Shown piece by piece: positions 57,618-64,000 of a stretch of DNA of 64,000 nucleotides. The notes below the pieces were generated by a model. The model was not told the DNA's origin. It saw only the letters and a program-made list of their open reading frames with translations, and searched no databases. Location of the stretch: positions 124,001 through 188,000 of the forward strand of contig NZ_BDAY01000010.1 of the NCBI RefSeq assembly GCF_001612685.1, in the 5' to 3' direction. The stretch comes from Nocardia altamirensis NBRC 108246. GTDB taxonomy: Bacteria > Actinomycetota > Actinomycetes > Mycobacteriales > Mycobacteriaceae. Position 1 is the first letter of the stretch, and every line of letters starts with the position of its first letter. The position numbers and the translations under genes were made by a program.

Positions 57618-58103
57618 TCATAGACTTCCCGCACCCGCAGACGAATCGCTCACCTGTGCCCGCGGCCCGGTGAGGAACACCAGGCGGAACTTGCCGATCT
57701 GTACCTCGTCGCCGTTCTGGAGTTCCGAGGAGTCCACCGGCTCCCGATTCACATAGGTGCCGTTCAGGCTGCCGACATCGACCACCTGGAACGAATCGTC
57801 GTCCTGACGGAACTCGGCGTGCCGACGGCTGACGGTGACGTCGTCGAGAAAGATGTCACTGTCGGGATGGCGGCCGGCCGACGTGGTCGGCTGATCCAGC
57901 AGGAACCGCGAGCCCGCGTTCGGGCCACGCTTGACGACCAGGAGGGCCGCACCAACGGGCAGACCCTCGACCCCTTGGACCGGCTGTTCACCGGTCGGCT
58001 CTCCGGAGCGCGACGCGTCGACCTCGTTCAGGAAATCCGCGCGGAAGACCGACGTCGTCTCGGCCGCGCTCTCCCCGTAACCCGGGTCATTGTTCTCGCT
58101 CAC
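57618..58103 (-). CDS. garA: FHA-domain regulator GarA
   Basis: A 161-residue protein with the phospho-motif ETTSVF (residues 15-20) and a C-terminal FHA domain (about 50-145) showing the phosphothreonine-binding residues in SAGRHPDSDIF, VSRRHAEF and GSLNGTYVN. In relatives GarA is phosphorylated by Ser/Thr kinases such as PknB or PknG and then folds onto its own FHA domain; when unphosphorylated it inhibits 2-oxoglutarate dehydrogenase and glutamate dehydrogenase and stimulates glutamate synthase. It is in the conserved merR-garA-gcvH order. Confidence 0.96.
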   Translation of the reverse strand: MSENNDPGYGESAAETTSVFRADFLNEVDASRSGEPTGEQPVQGVEGLPVGAALLVVKRGPNAGSRFLLDQPTTSAGRHPDSDIFLDDVTVSRRHAEFRQDDDSFQVVDVGSLNGTYVNREPVDSSELQNGDEVQIGKFRLVFLTGPRAQVSDSSAGAGSL

Positions 58104-58271
58104 CGTTTCTCTCCTCCTCGAACCTGATTATCCATGCAAGCAGGTGATACCTGTGGCACCACGACCTGCCGTCGAGTCCCTAGACTTCCGGCAAGAACTG
58201 CCGGTGCATCTGTTGGCATTGACCGTACCCTGCCAGGGCGTGCCCGTGCAGGTAGAACCGGGAAGGCTGAT

Positions 58272-58670
58272 TCAGCCCCCGATAACTCCTTGATAACCTG
58301 CCGAATCCAGCAGTTCACCGAGTGTCGCGTCGAGGCCTGCGGCGTCAGCGACCTCCAACTCGAACAGCCATCCGTCACCGTACGGGTCGGTGTTCAGCGT
58401 CTCCGGCTGCTGCACCAATTCCTCGTTCACCGCAACAACTTTCGCCGCGATCGGCGCGTAGATGTCGGACACGCTCTTGGTCGATTCGACCTCCGCGATG
58501 CTCTCCTCGACCGCGACGTCCTTGTCGACTTCGGGCAGCTGCACGAACACAACGTCACCCAGTTGAGACTGGGCGTAATCGGTGATGCCGACCCGAACCC
58601 GGGTGGGGGCAATCCGCTTCACCCACTCGTGCTCTTCGGTGTAGCGCAGATCCTCGGGGGTCTGGGTCAC
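58272..58670 (-). CDS. gcvH: Glycine cleavage system H protein
   Basis: A 132-residue lipoyl carrier of the glycine cleavage system. The lipoylated residue is Lys65 in VESTKSVSDIYAPIAAKVVA. The start RYTEEHEWVK and the end region NTDPYGDGWLFELEV are canonical. GTG 58670 follows GGAAAGGACGG. It works with GcvP (51883-54693); no glycine riboswitch lies before this gene, so only gcvP is directly glycine-controlled. Confidence 0.96.
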   Translation of the reverse strand: MTQTPEDLRYTEEHEWVKRIAPTRVRVGITDYAQSQLGDVVFVQLPEVDKDVAVEESIAEVESTKSVSDIYAPIAAKVVAVNEELVQQPETLNTDPYGDGWLFELEVADAAGLDATLGELLDSAGYQGVIGG

Positions 58671-58752
58671 AGGCCGTCCGTCCTTTCCGTTGTGATCGTG
58701 TGGGCGCAACTCTATGCGAGGTTCGGACGATCGTTCGACCCGACGCTGCCGA

Positions 58753-59403
58753 CTACGCGGACCGGTGTGGCACAGCCGGTATCGTCCGCGCGATCGCGAT
58801 GGCTTTACCGGTGTAGAGCACGCCGGTCCATACATACACCGTCGTACCCCAGACCAGTAGTGCCCCGCCGAAGGCCCGTCCGAAACCATCGAGCGGCCAG
58901 TCCATTTCTCCGGCGAGCAACCAGGGCAATGCGGACATCAACGCGAAGGTGGCGGCCTTGCCCAGATAGATGACATCGGGCGGCGGCAGGTCGCGGCGCT
59001 TGTAGATGACGAGCGTCAGCGTCAGCACCAGTTCGCGACCGAGCAGGATCGCCACCACCCACCACGGGATGATGCCGCGAATCAAGAAGGCCGCCACCGT
59101 GGTCACCAGATACAGCCGGTCCACGAACGGGTCGAGCAGGGCGCCGAGGCGCGAGGACTGATCGAGCAGCCTGGCCAGCTTGCCGTCGAGGAAGTCGGTG
59201 ACGCCGCTGAGGATCAGCAGGGTGAACGCCCAGCCGTCGGCGTGCCGCACCAGCAGCAACCACACCAACAGCGGAACGCCGAGCAGGCGAACGACACTCA
59301 GGACATTCGGGACGGTGAGGATGCGGTCGGCGAAGACGCCGCCCAGCGCGCCGTCGGTCTCGGCGCGCTCCTCCGGTTCCGTCGTGCCCGATTCGGTTGT
59401 CAC
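58753..59403 (-). CDS. CDP-alcohol phosphatidyltransferase (Rv1822/PgsA2-like)
   Basis: A 216-residue membrane enzyme of phospholipid synthesis. The CDP-alcohol motif is complete (VTDFLDGKLARLLDQSSRLG followed by ALLDPFVDRLY), giving the DG-AR-G-D-D pattern, and about five helices follow. Such enzymes transfer a phosphatidyl group from CDP-diacylglycerol to glycerol-3-phosphate or a similar alcohol. By position it matches Rv1822; whether it makes phosphatidylglycerophosphate or cardiolipin cannot be told from sequence alone. Confidence 0.9.
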   Translation of the reverse strand: MTTESGTTEPEERAETDGALGGVFADRILTVPNVLSVVRLLGVPLLVWLLLVRHADGWAFTLLILSGVTDFLDGKLARLLDQSSRLGALLDPFVDRLYLVTTVAAFLIRGIIPWWVVAILLGRELVLTLTLVIYKRRDLPPPDVIYLGKAATFALMSALPWLLAGEMDWPLDGFGRAFGGALLVWGTTVYVWTGVLYTGKAIAIARTIPAVPHRSA

Positions 59404-59584
59404 GCCCCGTGCTTACCGCACCGACCCCGGTCGACGCCATCCAGACGCGGCCTTTTTTCTATATTCGCGCTCGATATCAGCGTGCGACGATGGCCTGAGC
59501 CACACCATCGACCTGACAGAATGAGTATGAAATCATCTCACTGTCGGTGCCGTCAGCCCTGGTGGCCGGTGATGAGAGGAAGTC

Positions 59585-61288
59585 ATGCCCACATTCGACT
59601 ACGACGTGGTGGTGATCGGTTCCGGATTCGGCGGTAGCGTGAGCGCGCTTCGGCTGACCGAGAAGGGATATCGGGTCGGAGTGCTCGAGGCGGGCAGACG
59701 CTGGGACGCCGACACCATTCCGAACACGAATTGGAATGTGCGCAAATCGATCTGGGCGCCTCGCCTCGGCCTGACCGGCCCGCAACGGATCAGCATCCTC
59801 GGCAAGTGCGCGGTGTTCTCCGGCGCGGGCGTCGGCGGCGGGTCGCTGATCTACGGCAATACTCTCTACGAGCCGCTGCCCGACTTCTACACCGACAAGC
59901 AGTGGGCGCACATCACCGACTGGCGGGCCGAGCTCGCGCCGTACTACGACCAGGCGCAGCGGATGCTCGGCGTTGCGCCGAACCCGAGGATGACCCCGGC
60001 CGACGACGTGATCAAGGAGATCGCCGACGATCTCGGCGTCGCGCACACCTTCCATCCGACCAATGTCGGTGTGTTCTTCAACGAGAGCGACCCTGGCACC
60101 GAGGTCGACGACCCGTACTTCGGCGGTGTCGGCCCGCGCAGGCGCGGCTGCGTGCACTGCGCGCGATGCTTCACCGGCTGCCCGAACAACGCCAAGAACA
60201 CGACCACCACGAACTACCTCTACCTGGCCGAACAGGCAGGCGCCGAGGTGCATCCGCTGACAACCGCCACCGTAGTGCGCCCGCTGCCCGACGGTGGCTA
60301 TGCCGTCGACACCGAGCGCTCGGACCGCTGGATTCGTAAGCAGCGCCGGACCTTCACCGCCGAACAGGTGGTGTTCGCCGGCGCCGCGCTCGGCACCCAG
60401 AAGCTGCTGCACAAGATGCGCGACGAGAAGGTGCTGCCTCAGCTCTCGCCCCGGCTCGGCGAGCTGACCCGCAGCAACTCCGAGGCAATCCTCAATGTGG
60501 TGAGCCGCTCGCGCCGCGATTTCGCCGAGGGCATCGCGATCACCTCCTCGATCCACCCGGCCGACGACACCCACATCGAGGTCTGCCACTACGGCAAGGG
60601 GCAGAACGCGCTGTTCCCGCTGTCCGCGCCGATCATCGACGGCGGCGCGTTCCGGTTCCTGCGCTTCCTGCTTGCGATGGTGTTGCACCCCATGGTCTTC
60701 CTGCGCAGCCTCAACGCCAGGCACGCCTCGGAGAAGTCGGTGATCCTGCTCGTCATGCAGTCGCTGGACAATTCGCTGACCTCGTTCCGGCGGCGCGGGC
60801 TGCTCAAGACGAAACAGGGCAGCGGAGAACCGAATCCGACCTGGATTCCGCTGGCGCACGACATCGGGCGCCGGTTCGGCGAGAAGGTGAACGGCGATGT
60901 GCAGGGGCTGGTGATGGACGTGTTCAACATCCCGGCAACCGCGCACTACATCGGCGGCTGCGTGATCGGCGATACCTCCGACACCGGCGTGGTCGACCCG
61001 TACCAGCGGGTGTACGGCCACCCTGGCCTGCATGTGGCGGACGGCTCGGCGGTGACCGCCAACCTCGGCGTCAATCCGTCGCTCACCATCACCGCGCAGG
61101 CCGAACGGGCAATGGCGTTCTGGCCCAACAAGAACGAGGCCGACCCGCGTCCAGAGCTCGGCACCGCGTATCAGCGCATCACCCCGGTCGCGCCGCGGCA
61201 GCCCGCCGTGCCCGATGCCGCGTCGGGCGCGCTGCGGCTGCCGATCACGCCGGTCACGCCCGCCGTGCCACCCGTGCCCGCCAACTGA
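59585..61288 (+). CDS. GMC/ChoD-like FAD-dependent oxidoreductase
   Basis: A 567-residue flavoprotein. The dinucleotide motif is VVVIGSGFGGSVSALRL (8-24), the next block is GAGVGGGSLIYG, and the C-terminal active-site region is ATAHYIGGCVIGDTSDTGVV with LGVNPSLTITAQAERAM. A cysteine cluster at 189-199 (CVHCARCFTGC) is typical of the mycobacterial ChoD group rather than true secreted cholesterol oxidases and may bind an Fe-S cluster. The C-terminal ~40 residues are Pro-rich. GTG/ATG choice is clear: ATG 59585 follows GAGGAAG. Confidence 0.9.
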   Translation: MPTFDYDVVVIGSGFGGSVSALRLTEKGYRVGVLEAGRRWDADTIPNTNWNVRKSIWAPRLGLTGPQRISILGKCAVFSGAGVGGGSLIYGNTLYEPLPDFYTDKQWAHITDWRAELAPYYDQAQRMLGVAPNPRMTPADDVIKEIADDLGVAHTFHPTNVGVFFNESDPGTEVDDPYFGGVGPRRRGCVHCARCFTGCPNNAKNTTTTNYLYLAEQAGAEVHPLTTATVVRPLPDGGYAVDTERSDRWIRKQRRTFTAEQVVFAGAALGTQKLLHKMRDEKVLPQLSPRLGELTRSNSEAILNVVSRSRRDFAEGIAITSSIHPADDTHIEVCHYGKGQNALFPLSAPIIDGGAFRFLRFLLAMVLHPMVFLRSLNARHASEKSVILLVMQSLDNSLTSFRRRGLLKTKQGSGEPNPTWIPLAHDIGRRFGEKVNGDVQGLVMDVFNIPATAHYIGGCVIGDTSDTGVVDPYQRVYGHPGLHVADGSAVTANLGVNPSLTITAQAERAMAFWPNKNEADPRPELGTAYQRITPVAPRQPAVPDAASGALRLPITPVTPAVPPVPAN

Positions 61289-61309
61289 AAGGCCAAGCGG
61301 TATATCCGT

Positions 61310-61349
61310 GCCCCCGCGAACGTGGCGGAATCGACACCACCGCGGGGGC
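61310..61349 (+). terminator. Terminator after the oxidoreductase gene
   Basis: GCCCCCGCG pairs with CGCGGGGGC, with an inner GTGG/CCAC stem, 22 bp after the stop codon. Confidence 0.8.
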
Positions 61350-61373
61350 CGGAAACCGCTAGCGTCGGTTGTT

Positions 61374-62771
61374 GTGTCAGACAGTGGTATCGACCTCCGC
61401 ACCTACGTTCCGTCCGCGCAGGTGCGGGCGCGTGGTCAGGAATTGCGCGAACGAGTTCCGCTCGACGCCCGGGATCGGGCGGCCGAGGGCGCACGTCGCC
61501 CCGACGTGCTCGCGTTCATCGAGGCGAGCAGCGCGGGTCGGTTGCCACATCTGCTTCCGATGCGGGTAGGCCGGATGATGGCCTCGCCGTTCACCTTCTA
61601 CCGCGGCGCGGCGGGCCTGATGGCCGCCGATCTCGCAGGCGGACCCGACACCGGGCTCACCGCCCAGCTCTGCGGCGACGCGCATGCCGCCAATTTCGGC
61701 CTGTACGGCACGCCGCGCGGCGAAATCATCATGGACATCAACGATTTCGACGAAACCATCGTCGGCCCGTGGGAGTGGGATCTGGACCGGCTCGCGGCCA
61801 GCCTGGTGCTGGCAGGCCGGGAAAGCGGTGCGGACGAGGACGATTGCCGCAGGGCGGCCCACGATGCCGCCCGCACCTACCGGCTCGCCGCAGGCAGGCT
61901 CGCCGAGCAGCCGTTCCTGGAATCGTGGAGCGCGCTGCCCGACGAGTCGGTGCTGAGCAAGGCCGCTGCCCACGATCTGATCGACGACTTCAAGAAGGCC
62001 GCGAAGAAGGCGCGCAAGAACACCAGCGCCAAGGTCGTCGCCAAATGGACCGAACACCTCGACGATCACGAGACCGACATCCGCCAACACCGATTCGTCA
62101 GCGACCCACCGATTCTCACGCCGGTCGACGACCGCGTCGAGGCAGCGATCGTGGACGGCCTCGGCCGCTATGCCGATACTCTGCGCGAGTCGCGGCGCGG
62201 CCTGTTGAACCGATTCGCGGTGTCCGATGTCGCTTTTCGCATCGTCGGCACCGGCAGCGTCGGCCTGCGCACCTATGTCGCGCTGTTGCACGGCAACGAG
62301 GGCGAGAACCTGGTGCTGCAGATCAAACAGGCCAATCCGTCCGCACTGCGCCCGTACCTGCCCGCGCCGCCGGTGCGCCACGAAGGTGAGCGAATCGTGC
62401 AGGGCGCCAGGCTGGTTCAGTCCGAGACCGACATCCTGCTCGGCTGGACGAGCGTGGACATCGCAGGTGACGGCACCGAATTGCCGTTCATCGTGCGGCA
62501 ATTCCGCAATCTCAAGGGCAGCATCGATCCCGCCGGACTCTCCGCGGCCGACCTCGACGACTACGGCAGGCTCGCCGGCGCGCTGCTGGCGCGTGCGCAC
62601 TCGCGCTCGTTGGACCCCCGCCTGCTCGCGGGCTACCTCGGCGACGACGAGCGCTTCGACAACGCGGTGGCGAACTTTGCCGTCCGCTATGCCGACCGCA
62701 CCGAATCCGACCATGCGGTCCTGGTCAAGGCGGTGCAGGCGGGCAAGATCGCGGCCGAACAGCCGGACTGA
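61374..62771 (+). CDS. DUF2252-domain protein
   Basis: A 465-residue DUF2252 protein, a family distantly related to aminoglycoside/choline-kinase-like enzymes: MRVGRMMASPFTFYRGAAGL, CGDAHAANFGLYGTPRGEII and MDINDFDETIVGPWEWDLDR are its hallmark blocks, with GTGSVGLRTYVALLHG and VVEGQRLMQ-like IVQGARLVQSETDILLGW later. The HAANFG / DxNDFDE pattern matches the kinase catalytic loop and metal site. The substrate is unknown. GTG 61374 is 9 bases after TAGCGT, so the mRNA may be leaderless. Confidence 0.88.
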   Translation: MSDSGIDLRTYVPSAQVRARGQELRERVPLDARDRAAEGARRPDVLAFIEASSAGRLPHLLPMRVGRMMASPFTFYRGAAGLMAADLAGGPDTGLTAQLCGDAHAANFGLYGTPRGEIIMDINDFDETIVGPWEWDLDRLAASLVLAGRESGADEDDCRRAAHDAARTYRLAAGRLAEQPFLESWSALPDESVLSKAAAHDLIDDFKKAAKKARKNTSAKVVAKWTEHLDDHETDIRQHRFVSDPPILTPVDDRVEAAIVDGLGRYADTLRESRRGLLNRFAVSDVAFRIVGTGSVGLRTYVALLHGNEGENLVLQIKQANPSALRPYLPAPPVRHEGERIVQGARLVQSETDILLGWTSVDIAGDGTELPFIVRQFRNLKGSIDPAGLSAADLDDYGRLAGALLARAHSRSLDPRLLAGYLGDDERFDNAVANFAVRYADRTESDHAVLVKAVQAGKIAAEQPD

Positions 62772-62926
62772 GCGCGCCCGCTCCGGTCGGCTGTCGTCCT
62801 TCGAGCGCCCTACCCGGGCCTGCGTAGACCTGATCAACACGCCGACAGTTGCCACGGGCGCGACGAACTCGGCCGCACACCTCGTATCCTGAGTTGTCGA
62901 GTGTCGACGTGAAGGGCGGGTCGCCA

Positions 62927-63820
62927 ATGCTCGTGCGAGTGCAGAATGCCGCAGGCACCAATGCCGAGCGGGCGCTGATCGATTGGCTGCGCACCTGGAA
63001 GGATCCCGGCAGCCCGCACGGTGTCGCCACGATCAATTGCAGTCTCTTCCACAAGGATCGGCTGCATCAGTTCGACGCGGTGGTGTGGACGCCGACCAGC
63101 TGCGTGGTGATCGAGGCCGAGGCGCTGGTGGCCAGGCAGGACGGCGTGCTGGAGATCCCGCTCAACGGCCAGTGGACGATCAACGGCGACCCTGCCGCGA
63201 TGGAAGGGCGCGATCGGCGCACCCCGCTGGAGAAGTCCCGCGAACACACCTTCGCACTGCAGAACTGGCTCGCCGCACGCGGGCTCGGCCAGCGCGCGGT
63301 GCACGGCCTCGCCCTGGTGGTGCCGCTGCGCGGCGCCGAGTTGAAGATCCAGCAGGCCTGGAGCGACCCGAGCTTCGACGTGATCCTCGGCGACGACCCC
63401 AGCAGGCTGAAGCACTACTTCGAGTCGCTCGCGGAGCAGGAAAAGCACCTGTGGACGGCCAACGACGTCGCGGTCGCGTTCCGCGGCCTCGGCATCCTGC
63501 CCTACCTACCCGCCCCGCAGGAACTGCTCAACGAGGGCTTCCTCGGCCCGATCGACATCACGCTGTGGCACGGCGGCCCCAACCAGGCGCAGGCCGAGGC
63601 GTACGCCGAAGAGTTGGCGCAGGCCGAGCGGGATGCGCAGCGGCCGGTCTACGCGATCGAGACGCCTTGGTACAGCCCGTGGAAGCTGTATCCGCGGGAA
63701 ACCCGCGACATGGACTTCGGCCGCGCCTTCATGCGGATCACCCTGGCACTCGGCATGTTCATCGCGTTCGCCTGGATACTGTGGTTCGTGATCAGCGCGA
63801 TCCTGACCTACGGGCCCTGA
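62927..63820 (+). CDS. NERD-domain membrane protein
   Basis: A 297-residue protein with an N-terminal nuclease-related (NERD) domain: NAERALIDWLRTWKDPGSPH, INCSLFHKDRLHQFDAVVWT and SCVVIEAEALVAR carry the E-D-ExE-like nuclease pattern. A C-terminal helix (ITLALGMFIAFAWILWFVIS) anchors it to the membrane. ATG 62927 is chosen, with GAAGGGCGGG upstream. The middle part (residues 150-270) is unrecognised. DNA handling at the membrane is a guess from the domain only. Confidence 0.83.
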   Translation: MLVRVQNAAGTNAERALIDWLRTWKDPGSPHGVATINCSLFHKDRLHQFDAVVWTPTSCVVIEAEALVARQDGVLEIPLNGQWTINGDPAAMEGRDRRTPLEKSREHTFALQNWLAARGLGQRAVHGLALVVPLRGAELKIQQAWSDPSFDVILGDDPSRLKHYFESLAEQEKHLWTANDVAVAFRGLGILPYLPAPQELLNEGFLGPIDITLWHGGPNQAQAEAYAEELAQAERDAQRPVYAIETPWYSPWKLYPRETRDMDFGRAFMRITLALGMFIAFAWILWFVISAILTYGP

Positions 63821-63827
63821 TCGCCGC

Positions 63828-64000
63828 TCATCCCCTGCGCATCACGGTGATTCGCGCCTGCGGGAGCGCGGCCTGCGTCAGGTCGTCGGTCACCGGCTCC
63901 GGCTTGCTCGCGCCGTCGGGACCTGGCTGCGCGTACCGTTCCACCACCAGGGCGACATGCAGCCGGGACGGACAGTCCAGCTTCGACATCACCTGGCGCA
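63828..64000 (-). CDS. LuxR-family regulator (C-terminal end, partial)
   Basis: The last 57 codons of a gene that enters from the right edge. RQVMSKLDCPSRLHVALVVE is the end of a LuxR/GerE helix-turn-helix, followed by a ~30-residue tail. It converges on the NERD gene with 7 bp between stops. Nothing can be said about its sensor part. Confidence 0.75.
   Translation of the reverse strand, partial: RQVMSKLDCPSRLHVALVVERYAQPGPDGASKPEPVTDDLTQAALPQARITVMRRG

Overview
The window is high-GC actinobacterial DNA, and the gene content and order point to a Nocardia-like member of the Mycobacteriales. Evidence includes GarA with its ETTSVF phospho-motif, a WhiB protein, IdeR/DtxR-type iron boxes, a PapA-like acyltransferase, GuaB1, and many GTG starts and ATGA overlaps. 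From memory of the Mycobacterium tuberculosis map, the backbone follows the block Rv1850 (ureC) down to Rv1822 (pgsA2) almost gene for gene: ureCBA, Rv1847-like thioesterase, blaI/blaR, guaB1, two CNNM proteins, glcB, the VWA protein, gcvP, MerR, DUF151 nuclease, MerR, garA, gcvH, pgsA. Accessory segments are inserted between these genes. No rRNA, tRNA, CRISPR array or intact insertion sequence was recognised.

Layout. 1-6.3 kb: mutA (cut by the left edge), a TVP38 membrane protein, an HtrA-like protease, a metal-dependent hydrolase, CorA with a small membrane partner, an ArsR regulator and a DUF3558-type lipoprotein. 6.3-9.2 kb: urease ureABC without adjacent accessory genes, and a hotdog thioesterase. 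9.3-13.3 kb: a siderophore-iron uptake cluster (FhuF-like protein, two FecCD permeases, ATPase) with two IdeR-like boxes. 13.3-23.2 kb: blaI/blaR, DEAD-box helicase, DMT transporter, guaB1, two CNNM/CorC proteins and a DNA glycosylase-like protein. 23.3-28.5 kb: a secreted LVIVD-repeat protein with a DUF305 protein, an SDR remnant, an Rpn-like nuclease, a membrane protein, a 33-codon small gene and a roadblock protein. 28.6-32.6 kb: arsR, pckG and a SulP anion transporter on one strand, with the same operator-like word in front of arsR and of pckG. 32.6-35.6 kb: an HPF C-terminal-domain fragment, a thioesterase/PapA-like acyltransferase pair and a divergent HTH regulator. 35.7-39.6 kb: a decayed segment with a headless potassium channel, a headless ferric ABC permease with an intact ATPase, another protein remnant, and a NarI-like protein lacking the heme-ligand histidines. 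39.8-48.8 kb: malate synthase G, an SDR/ADH/TetR/acyl-CoA dehydrogenase operon, and an HxlR regulator divergent from a second acyl-CoA dehydrogenase across a four-half-site operator array. 48.9-64 kb: a small ORF with a self-complementary Shine-Dalgarno, HNH nuclease, WhiB, VWA protein, gcvP behind a tandem glycine riboswitch, the merR/DUF151/merR/garA/gcvH/pgsA run, a ChoD-like oxidoreductase, a DUF2252 protein, a NERD protein and the tail of a LuxR regulator.

How the genes work together. Central-carbon genes dominate: methylmalonyl-CoA mutase, PEP carboxykinase, malate synthase, glycine cleavage, and GarA, which in relatives controls 2-oxoglutarate and glutamate flux. Around them sit fatty-acid or sterol degradation genes and metal handling (iron, nickel urease, Mg/Co). 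The most unusual observations are short connector mini-ORFs of one repeat family that join genes by ATGA overlaps, an mRNA segment mimicking the 16S anti-Shine-Dalgarno just upstream of the HNH nuclease gene, and the arsR-pckG-sulP unit, which may link bicarbonate uptake to PEP carboxykinase.
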